A DNA stretch of 51,776 nucleotides. Source: Chlamydiota bacterium (GTDB taxonomy: Bacteria; Chlamydiota; Chlamydiia; Chlamydiales; Parachlamydiaceae). The notes beneath the pieces are model-generated. The model was not told the DNA's origin and did not search any database. It saw only the letters and a list, made by a program, of their open reading frames with translations. Shown piece by piece: positions 8,571-15,943 of this stretch (the stretch's first letter is position 1; every line of letters begins with the position of its first letter). A program made the position numbers and the translations under genes. The DNA lies in NCBI GenBank assembly GCA_013287815.1, contig JABDDC010000010.1:1-51776 (forward strand), given 5' to 3'.

Positions 8571-9218
8571 TTATTCTAGTATTTCCCAATTGTTTGCACT
8601 GCACAGCTTTCGCAATTTTCTGTCAGGGTAAACGCCAATGGCTTTGCCGGCAGCGCAGAGTATAGGTAAATCAAGGGAACAGTCGGAATAGACAGTGATC
8701 TCAGGAGGATTTACTTGCAGCAGATGAGCTAAATCTAATAATGTTTTAGCTTTTGTCTTTCCTTCCATGACCTTCGTTATCTTGGAGAAATTACCTTGAT
8801 GATCTGACTGATAAGTCGTCGCGTACCAAAGTTGTATACCCCATTTCCTGGCAATCGGTTTGACCAAAAAATCGGGAGCGCCAGATAAGATGGCGCAATG
8901 GTACCCTTGCTTTTTTGCATTTGTCAAATGGAGTACAATGGAATGATTGGTCATCTTTTCTAGTTGATCATTAAGAAATGCTTCTACATGTAGGTTAACG
9001 AGTTCTGTCGATTTGCCTTTAAAAAGGGCAGAAAAAGACTTGTAGTGAAGATCTTCGATGGAGAGATTGAACCATTTATGCCGTACGTAAAAGAAGAGGC
9101 ATTTGATCAAATGATGGAATTTGATGAATCCTTGCTTATGCAAATAAAAACCGAAGCGGAAGCTGCTATTGGAATTTAGAAGCGTATGATCCAAATCAAA
9201 AGCAGACAACCTATTCAA
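8571..9218 (-). CDS. HAD-family (subfamily IB-like) phosphatase
   Basis: A 215-residue HAD-superfamily hydrolase. Motif I is FDLDHTLLNS, with nucleophile Asp8 and acid Asp10; motif II is ILSGAPDFLV. The motif III/IV region is KTLLDLA, then TVYSDCSLDLPILCAAG. The helical cap between residues 20 and 100 and the order of motifs resemble the SerB/HAD-IB group, which includes phosphoserine and lipid-phosphate phosphatases. Substrate cannot be assigned. It starts 3 bases after the coiled-coil gene's stop and precedes nadD by 14 bases, so all three are likely in one transcript. Confidence 0.85.
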   Translation of the reverse strand: MNRLSAFDLDHTLLNSNSSFRFGFYLHKQGFIKFHHLIKCLFFYVRHKWFNLSIEDLHYKSFSALFKGKSTELVNLHVEAFLNDQLEKMTNHSIVLHLTNAKKQGYHCAILSGAPDFLVKPIARKWGIQLWYATTYQSDHQGNFSKITKVMEGKTKAKTLLDLAHLLQVNPPEITVYSDCSLDLPILCAAGKAIGVYPDRKLRKLCSANNWEILE

Positions 9219-9221
9219 TTA

Positions 9222-10817
9222 TTATCCTTTGTTCACCAATTTCTGAAGTTCAGAGATTTTCTGTTCGATCTCGCGGATGCCTTGACTGGCTTTTTCTAAC
9301 CGATCTTTTTCTTCGTTAATTTGCTCGTTGACACTCATCGCCTTTTCAAAATCCAGGGTAGATGATCCGGCACCTTTACGCAATTGTTCAAGCTGATCTT
9401 TAATTTCCTGACGGCGACTCTTACGCTGGGTTAGGATTTCTTTCAGCTGCTGTAGCGCTTGCCTGTCATCGTCAGAAAGCTTGAGCAATTCTAGCTCCTT
9501 CTTATTGGCTATGATTTCCTTAATAGGCTTCAGCAGTTTTTCAATCTCCTGCTTCTCAATTTTTGTTATTGCAGCCTCTTGAATTTGCTTGAGGATATCA
9601 TCACGTTCTGCTGTTAAAGCTTCAGGTTCGTATGTTTCAGCTTGTCTTAATAGGTTTAAAGCAAGGTCTTTCAACGAATGGAATTTCTCTTTTTTCTGTC
9701 TATTTTTTTCAGCTTCATGCTGCTGCCTGGTCTCTTCGGCTGTACGGGCTTTATCATGAACGAGAGTACGAAGTCCATTTAGTTCTTCTCTAAGGGATTT
9801 TACTTCATCTCTGCCTAGTTCGGTTTTGCGCATGAAAGCACTGATCTCATCGATCTTAATGTTCCCTTCAGGAACTGAACCATCTTTTTCGAATATTTCC
9901 CTGGCTTCATTAATTTTTTGTCTAACGAGGTCGGCATTATCCTTGAAGGCAGCTTTTTGCTGGGACCATTCTTTTTTCCTCTCCTTCTCCTCACCTCTCA
10001 TCTTATCCCAACATTCGCTCAGCCTTACGCGAGTTTGTGAGAAAGTCCCGGTATTCAGAGTAAGCTCTTTAGCTAGTCCCTGGAGGGCTTTAATATCATC
10101 TCTTAAGTTAAACAGGGACCCGCGCAGTTCATTAGAAAAATTTGACTGGATAAACTGGTCGACATCAGCTGAGAACTGGTCGCTGATCTGCTTAATCAGC
10201 TCTTTTCTTTTTGGAAAAACGGTGTTGCCAATCAGAGATAGCCTTTGAAAAAACTTATTTTTCTGGCGAACTCTCATCTCCGTCTTGATCAACTCTTTTC
10301 GCAAACCGTTGATGCGGGTTGCTTGTACGTTCAGGACATTAAGCTGTGACTGAAGACCTTTATAGAAATCGGCTTGATGACTTAAAGCAGGGGGCAAAGC
10401 AATGTTAAAATTACCTGTCTTTGCAGTTTGACCGATTTGTTCGATATCTTTTTCTACGGCTTGGATGGCAATTTCAATTTGCTCTGTAGCAAAAGCGCTT
10501 TGCTCATCGAGGATTTCCTTTAAGCGGCGGGCCTCTTTCGATAATTCGCTATATTTGTTCCACAGCACTGTACGCAGCATCGGAGAAACGTTCTCTCTAA
10601 ATAATGGCAAACAGAGGCGCCGTGCGTCCCAGAAATTGCGGAAATGGGGCGTCCCTTCTTTAGCCAGAGACTGCTCCATAAAATCGATAGCAAGCTGCAG
10701 CTTCCAATCTACATCAGGCTTCAGCTCAAAAGCCTTTTGGAAAGCAGCAAATTCTGGTGTTTGCTTCTCATGCGATTCCGGAGAATCAGGATGATCAATT
10801 AAATCTGTTTCGCTCAT
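9222..10817 (-). CDS. Large coiled-coil protein, conserved chlamydial hypothetical
   Basis: About 531 residues, rich in Glu, Lys, Gln and Leu, with heptad-like coiled-coil segments through most of the length, clearest after residue 270. No signal peptide, membrane segment or enzymatic motif is seen. An in-frame ATG at 10892 would add 25 residues, but its GGGG lies almost against the codon. I prefer the ATG at 10817 (MSETDL), which has AGAAG at suitable distance. By position, between rsfS and miaA, it corresponds to CT768 of C. trachomatis, an uncharacterised protein of similar size; that match rests on order and size, not alignment. Function unknown. Confidence 0.75.
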   Translation of the reverse strand: MSETDLIDHPDSPESHEKQTPEFAAFQKAFELKPDVDWKLQLAIDFMEQSLAKEGTPHFRNFWDARRLCLPLFRENVSPMLRTVLWNKYSELSKEARRLKEILDEQSAFATEQIEIAIQAVEKDIEQIGQTAKTGNFNIALPPALSHQADFYKGLQSQLNVLNVQATRINGLRKELIKTEMRVRQKNKFFQRLSLIGNTVFPKRKELIKQISDQFSADVDQFIQSNFSNELRGSLFNLRDDIKALQGLAKELTLNTGTFSQTRVRLSECWDKMRGEEKERKKEWSQQKAAFKDNADLVRQKINEAREIFEKDGSVPEGNIKIDEISAFMRKTELGRDEVKSLREELNGLRTLVHDKARTAEETRQQHEAEKNRQKKEKFHSLKDLALNLLRQAETYEPEALTAERDDILKQIQEAAITKIEKQEIEKLLKPIKEIIANKKELELLKLSDDDRQALQQLKEILTQRKSRRQEIKDQLEQLRKGAGSSTLDFEKAMSVNEQINEEKDRLEKASQGIREIEQKISELQKLVNKG

Positions 10818-10918
10818 TGTAACTTCTTCTATAGAATTTTGATTGTACATAGACCACCGGTAGGAATTGTTCACTGCATGATCATAGTCCATCCCCTATT
10901 TTTAGTAAATCAATTTTT

Positions 10919-11837
10919 TCAGGAGACAGGAGACGGGAGTAATTCGAGTCCTGCTAGGGACGGCATATGCCTATACTAGAGCGGACAGGATAGACAGGAT
11001 ATTTAGGATAGACAAGATGGGGAAGCGGACAGGATGGACAGGATATTTAGGATAGACAAGATGGGGAGCGGACAGGATGGGGAGCGGACAAGATGTAAAG
11101 GATATTTAGGATAGACAAGATGGAGAGCGGACAGGATGGACAGGATATTTAGGATAGACAAGATGGAGAGCGGACAAGATGTAAAGGATATTTAGGATAG
11201 ACAAGATGGGGAGCAGACAAGATGTAAAGGATATTTAGGATAGACAAGATGGAGAGCGGACAAGATGTAAAGGATATTTAGGATAGACAAGATGGGGAGC
11301 AGACAGGATGGACAGGATATTTAGGATAGACAAGATGGGGAGCAGACAAGATGTAAAGGATATTTAGGATAGACAAGATGGGGAGCAGACAGGATGGACA
11401 GGATATTTAGGATAGACAAGATATCAAAATGGATAGGATAGATTAAGATACAATAACTTACGGCAGGAAACCATAAAAATTTAAAAGCCCCTTTTTATCT
11501 TCAGCATTCGTTCAGGCTTATACTAATTCCAAATATCCTATCCACACATTATCTTGCCTATCCTAAATATCCTTTACATCCTGTCCGCTCCCTATCTTGT
11601 CTATCCTAAATATCCTGTCCATCCTGTCCGCTCCCCATCTTGTCTATCCTAAATATCCTGTCCATCCTGTCCGCTCCCCATCTTGTCTATCCTAAATATC
11701 CTGTCCATCCTATACGCTCAAAATCCTGTATATCCTAAACATCCTAACCATCCTATCCGCTCTAATATAGGCATATGCCGTTCCCAAGGGAACTCTAAAC
11801 TCCCGTCTCCCGTCTCCCGTCTCCTGTCTCCTGTCTC
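10919..11837. repeat. Composite inverted minisatellite array between miaA and the coiled-coil gene
   Basis: No gene lies here. The outer ends are inverted copies: GGAGACAGGAGACGGGAG-like heptamers at 10921-10940 and CTCCCGT/CTCCTGT heptamers at 11803-11837. Next inward is a shared module, GGGACGGCATATGCCTATA at about 10957-10975, mirrored at 11765-11785. Inside, about ten direct copies of a roughly 43-base unit containing ATATTTAGGATAGACAAGAT run from 10985 to 11425. Two unit variants alternate (GGACAGGATGGACAGG and GGACAAGATGTAAAGG). Four to five inverted copies run from 11545 to 11760. A short unique stretch (about 11455-11540) separates the halves. The unit is not a multiple of three and has no open frame. 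The miaA stop codon abuts the right edge. Confidence 0.9.
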
Positions 11838-12869
11838 CTACAAAGCCTCGTAGTCCTTCTGAATGATATCGAAATAGAGCTCAGGATCGTGCAATTCCAC
11901 ATCGATCCAATGGAAAAGAGGTTCCTTCTTGAACCAGGTGAATTGCCTTTTGGCGTAGTGGCGTGTGGCCTGCTTAAAGTTTTTGATAAAGTGTTGATAG
12001 TCTTCGGGCGACTGAGCGGTCTGCAAATAATCTAGTGCCTGCCTGTAGCCGATCGCCTGGGTGGCTGAATTATTTTGCTTGATCCCCTCTTTTTCGAGTC
12101 GTATGACCTCATCCAGAAACCCTGCTGCCAGCATCTGGTCGCATCGTTTATCTATCCGTTCATAGAGTTTATCTTTGGGACGGTGGAGAAACCAGCAACG
12201 GAAATCGAAATTCTGTGGTTTGCGGCGTCCCTTCCATGACAATTTACTGACTTTCTTATTGGTCAGGGTTATGATTTCAAGGGCCCGTACAATCTTTTGT
12301 TTATCATTCTTGGTTATTGTTTTGGCATATTGTGGATCAAGAATCTTCAATTTTTCATAAAGGGCTTCAGCCCCCATCTTCTCCATCTCTATCTCAAGTG
12401 ACTTTCTAAGTTCTGGAACCGACGGAGGGCCACTTGGAGGGCCATACAGAAGGGCATGAAGATAAAATCCTGATCCTCCGGCCACAATGGGAACATTGCC
12501 TCGATCGATTACTTGCTGGATGGCGTGGCGCGCTTCATAGTAAAAGTCGACAACATTGAAACTTTCGGTGATATCACGGATGTCGATAAGATGGTGCGGA
12601 ACAAGCAACCGTTCTTCCTTGGTAGGCTTGGCAGTCCCAATATCCATTCCCCGGTACACTTGCATGGAATCGGCAGAAATGATCTCTCCGCCCATCGCCT
12701 GGGCTAGATTCATCGCCAAGGCCGATTTGCCGCAGCAGGTAGGGCCGGAAATAACAATGACCCGTTTTTTCTTTTTTTGTAAAGTGGGAGGAATCTGCTT
12801 TTGGACTTCTAAAGCAAAGTTTAAAATGATCCGTCTGACTGCTTCCGTTTCAAATGCAACTTCGCTCAT
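11838..12869 (-). CDS. miaA: tRNA dimethylallyltransferase
   Basis: Adds a dimethylallyl group to N6 of A37 in tRNAs that read codons starting with U. The 343-residue protein carries the P-loop GPTCCGKS (42-49), the DSMQVYRGMDIGTAKP block, PHHLID and the GGSGFYLHALLYG region. Near the C-terminus are ATQAIGYRQ and TRHYAKRQFTWFK. About 34 N-terminal residues precede the usual start of the fold, so a shorter start is possible, but no better-supported ATG lies between. It follows the STAS gene by 17 bases on the same strand, matching rsbV-miaA (CT765-CT766) in C. trachomatis. The 3' end touches the minisatellite array. Confidence 0.95.
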   Translation of the reverse strand: MSEVAFETEAVRRIILNFALEVQKQIPPTLQKKKKRVIVISGPTCCGKSALAMNLAQAMGGEIISADSMQVYRGMDIGTAKPTKEERLLVPHHLIDIRDITESFNVVDFYYEARHAIQQVIDRGNVPIVAGGSGFYLHALLYGPPSGPPSVPELRKSLEIEMEKMGAEALYEKLKILDPQYAKTITKNDKQKIVRALEIITLTNKKVSKLSWKGRRKPQNFDFRCWFLHRPKDKLYERIDKRCDQMLAAGFLDEVIRLEKEGIKQNNSATQAIGYRQALDYLQTAQSPEDYQHFIKNFKQATRHYAKRQFTWFKKEPLFHWIDVELHDPELYFDIIQKDYEAL

Positions 12870-12886
12870 TCATCCATCCAATATGT

Positions 12887-13228
12887 TCAAAACCTACGAA
12901 GGCCTTCTTCAAGGGTATTAGCTATCTCTAATACTTGTTGGCATCCTGATATTTTCAAGATATCCATGAGGAAAAGGCTTGGTGCGACCAAGACTAAATT
13001 GCCCGACATCGACCTTAATTTCCTGGTCACAGAAACAAACACGCGAAGTCCGGCACTACTGAGATGCTGAACTCCTGAAAGATCGATTAAAACTTTATTT
13101 TTTCCTTGATTAATGAATTCAAAGATTTTGCATTCGGATGAAGGACTTGTGATCGCATCCAGATTGCCACTCATTCGTAAAATTACAACATCACCTTTGA
13201 TTTCTTCTTTAATGACAATGCCGTTCAT
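12887..13228 (-). CDS. rsbV: STAS-domain anti-anti-sigma factor (RsbV type)
   Basis: A 113-residue single STAS domain, the type that binds and inhibits an RsbW-like kinase in partner-switching regulation. The phosphorylatable Ser and its strand-loop are visible in VLIDLSGVQHLSSAGLRVFV, corresponding to the DxSGVxFxSSAGLR signature. I chose the ATG at 13228, preceded by AGGAGAG. A longer frame from 13420 would add 64 residues unlike the family and would overlap the divergent uvrA-like gene. It is upstream of miaA as in Chlamydia. Partner proteins (RsbW, RsbU) are not in this window. Confidence 0.93.
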   Translation of the reverse strand: MNGIVIKEEIKGDVVILRMSGNLDAITSPSSECKIFEFINQGKNKVLIDLSGVQHLSSAGLRVFVSVTRKLRSMSGNLVLVAPSLFLMDILKISGCQQVLEIANTLEEGLRRF

Positions 13229-13353
13229 TCTCTCTCCTCCAGTAAATTTTATCTTATTCTCTCTCTCAAGAAATTGCAAGAGTAATTCAAAAACTTTTAC
13301 TTCTTTTGCATCTTTGCGTTGAAATTTTAGCGAGGCTATTAGAAGATAGAACC

Positions 13354-15762
13354 ATGGATAAAATAAAATTATTTGGGTGCAGGCAGCACAATTTAAAGAA
13401 TTTAACCTTTTCAATTCCAAAAGGGGCGGTCACAGTTATAACGGGTATCAGTGGATCCGGGAAGTCTTCTTTGGCTTTCGATACCCTCTTTGCTGAAGGA
13501 CAGCGCCGCTACCTGGAGTACCTTTCCCCGCAGACTCGTTCCCTGATTAAACAGCTGCCGCGGCCCGACGTCGATCTGATCGAAGGGCTATCCCCTACTT
13601 TAGCTATCAGCCAAGGGTTTCGACAACTTTATCCGAGAGGAATTGTTGCAACCTACACAGACATCTATGACTTTTTAACTATTCTTTACGTCAATGTGGG
13701 GGAACAGCATAGTCCAGCAACAGGTAAAAGGCTGCACCGACACACCAGACAAGAAATCATCGAACTGATACTCAAAGACTACCCCTCCGGTACCAGGATC
13801 CAGCTATTGGCTCCTGTGAAGTTGTCGAGGGAAGAGCCAGGAGAGGCCATTGGCCGCCTACAGAGGATGGGGTTCATCCGCCTCCGGATCAATGGAATTG
13901 ACTGGATCAGTGAAGATCCCTTGCCTCCACTTGATGAAAAAACGCAAATAGACGTTATTGTCGACCGGCTGGAGATGAAGGAGGGGGTACGTGAAAGACT
14001 TGCCCTTTCGCTAGAAACTGCCCTGGACCTTAGTCTGGGAATATTGAAAGTACAGGAAGGGAAAGAGGGGAATATCCGTCTCTTCACCACAGTATATGTA
14101 TGTCCTGAAACAGGCATTTCTTTTGTCCCCCTGGAAAAAGCGGACTTTAACTTTAACTCGCCACGCGGCGCCTGTCAGGCTTGTCATGGTCTCGGATGTG
14201 AAGTATGCCATTCGGGAAGGCTTAAACCCGAAAGCCTTGCGTGCCTTATTCGTGGCAAAGGAATCCATCAGCTTTGTGCGATGACGGTCTCCGACCTGAT
14301 TCAGGAAATCGGAAAGTGGACTTTTGTAGGAAAACAAGAGGTCATAACCAAAGAAATCATTCCACAGATCCTCACAAGACTGAATTTTTTAATACAAGTG
14401 GGACTTGGGTATTTGGAGTTAAGCCGTCAGGGAAATACCCTCAGCGATGGAGAAGCCCAGAGGATCCTTCTCGCCTCGCAAATCGGCGCCAAGCTGTCTG
14501 GCATCATTTACATCCTGGATGAACCCTCTTTGGGACTGCATAGACAGGATATCCAGCATCTGCACCAAGTGATCCGGGGACTGAACGATTTAGGAAATAC
14601 GGTCATTTTGGTGGAACATGAATCAAGTCTGATCAAACAGGCCGACTATCTGATTGAATTAGGTCCCGGTGCCGGCATCCATGGCGGCAATATCATCTTT
14701 CAGGGAGATGTTAAAGCACTTTTAAGTGATGCTAATAGTATTACAGGCCAATGGATCAGCGGCAAAAAACAGCTGCCTCCGCCGCCTATTAGAAAAGGGA
14801 AAAAAGAACAGCTGGAAGTCAAAAAAGCCTCGCTTCACAACATCAAAAACCTGTCGATGAAAATCCCTCTGGAATCCTTTGTCGCCTTTTGCGGTGTATC
14901 TGGATCCGGAAAATCTACATTAGCAATCGATATCATTGGCGAAGAGATCCATCAATATCTCGCCGATGGAAAACAGTGTTCTTATTTAACTAATTATGAA
15001 GGGATCCGCCGCTTGGTCATCAGCCAAAAGCAGGCCGACCGCTACTCCTCGCGCTCCATTCCTGCCACCTATGTCAATATCATGAAGCCCTTGAGAGAGT
15101 TGTTTGCAGAAACCAGGCTAGCTAAGGCCAGGGGCTATACACCTTCCCGCTTTAGCCTCAATAAACGGGGCGGCCGTTGCGATACGTGTGAGGGGCTTGG
15201 GTATACCAAAGTAGCCCTCCTATCAGACCTGATGATCCCTTGTGAAGTGTGTCAGGGACAGCGATATAATTATGAAACACTGCAGGTCACTTGGGAAAAC
15301 CTCAGTATCGCCCAAATGCTCAATTTGACTGTGGCAGAAGCTGCTAAGCTATTCAGGTATAACCCCTACATCGCCCATCCCTTAGAGCTTATGCAAGAGC
15401 TCGGTCTTGAATATCTTACACTAGGGCAGCCATTCAACACCCTTTCGGGTGGAGAGGTCCAGAGGCTCAGGCTGGTCGCGGATTTAGCCACAAAATCATT
15501 AGAACCAACACTTTACATCCTAGACGAACCGTCGACCGGCCTCCACCTGCAGGACATTGAAAAGCTGATCCAAATTTTCCACAGACTAGTCGAAAACGGC
15601 CACTCCCTCTTCGTTATTGAACACCATCTGGAGATCCTGCGTCAAGCCGATACCCTCATCGAACTAGGTCCCGGCGGCGGTCCCCATGGAGGGGAGCTTC
15701 TCTTCCAGGGCTCGCCTGCCAAGCTGAGTGGAAAAGACACACCAACCGGAAAGCTGTTGTAA
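13354..15762 (+). CDS. Class II UvrA-like ABC ATPase
   Basis: An 802-residue UvrA-family protein with two ABC ATPase halves. The first Walker A is GISGSGKSS (31-39) and the second is GVSGSGKST; signatures NTLSDGEAQR and NTLSGGEVQR are followed by ILDEPSLGLH and ILDEPSTGLH. The C-terminal zinc finger is present (CDTCEGLGY ... CEVCQGQRY), while the first finger is partial. At about 800 residues it is shorter than excision-repair UvrA (about 940). The region after the first Walker A, where the UvrB-binding domain sits, appears reduced, which fits the UvrA2 class linked to drug tolerance or auxiliary repair. I chose the ATG at 13354 because 16 upstream residues are not family-like. It is divergent from rsbV. 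Housekeeping uvrA should lie elsewhere. Confidence 0.9.
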   Translation: MDKIKLFGCRQHNLKNLTFSIPKGAVTVITGISGSGKSSLAFDTLFAEGQRRYLEYLSPQTRSLIKQLPRPDVDLIEGLSPTLAISQGFRQLYPRGIVATYTDIYDFLTILYVNVGEQHSPATGKRLHRHTRQEIIELILKDYPSGTRIQLLAPVKLSREEPGEAIGRLQRMGFIRLRINGIDWISEDPLPPLDEKTQIDVIVDRLEMKEGVRERLALSLETALDLSLGILKVQEGKEGNIRLFTTVYVCPETGISFVPLEKADFNFNSPRGACQACHGLGCEVCHSGRLKPESLACLIRGKGIHQLCAMTVSDLIQEIGKWTFVGKQEVITKEIIPQILTRLNFLIQVGLGYLELSRQGNTLSDGEAQRILLASQIGAKLSGIIYILDEPSLGLHRQDIQHLHQVIRGLNDLGNTVILVEHESSLIKQADYLIELGPGAGIHGGNIIFQGDVKALLSDANSITGQWISGKKQLPPPPIRKGKKEQLEVKKASLHNIKNLSMKIPLESFVAFCGVSGSGKSTLAIDIIGEEIHQYLADGKQCSYLTNYEGIRRLVISQKQADRYSSRSIPATYVNIMKPLRELFAETRLAKARGYTPSRFSLNKRGGRCDTCEGLGYTKVALLSDLMIPCEVCQGQRYNYETLQVTWENLSIAQMLNLTVAEAAKLFRYNPYIAHPLELMQELGLEYLTLGQPFNTLSGGEVQRLRLVADLATKSLEPTLYILDEPSTGLHLQDIEKLIQIFHRLVENGHSLFVIEHHLEILRQADTLIELGPGGGPHGGELLFQGSPAKLSGKDTPTGKLL

Positions 15763-15943
15763 AGGGTGCGAAGCACTTTGGATTGCTCGTGGCTTGACAC
15801 CACTTTTCTGCGGCTTCGGCTTGCCAAAGCGCTTCGCGCCTCTCTTTGGCATCTTTTTCGCAAATAACTATATATAAATATATATCAATTTATAGTATAA
15901 TAAATATGTAGGAATTAATTAATTTAATTGTTTGGAGAATATT
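15763..15943 (+). promoter_or_regulatory. AT-rich promoter region of the phosphatase gene
   Basis: The first half (15763-15855) is GC-richer and holds short inverted words such as GCGCTTCGCGC but no clear terminator. From 15861 the sequence becomes almost pure A/T, with a TATAAT at 15896-15901 about 48 bases before the ATG. No convincing -35 is seen at 16-18 bases. A Shine-Dalgarno GGAG at 15934-15937 fixes the ATG at 15944 over the in-frame TTG at 15932. The region separates the gene from the UvrA-like gene, so independent transcription is likely. Confidence 0.35.

Noticed and set aside
10985-11760. Regular repeats at first sight resembling a CRISPR array
   Set aside because: Units are joined without unique spacers, vary internally and appear in both orientations; no cas genes are present.
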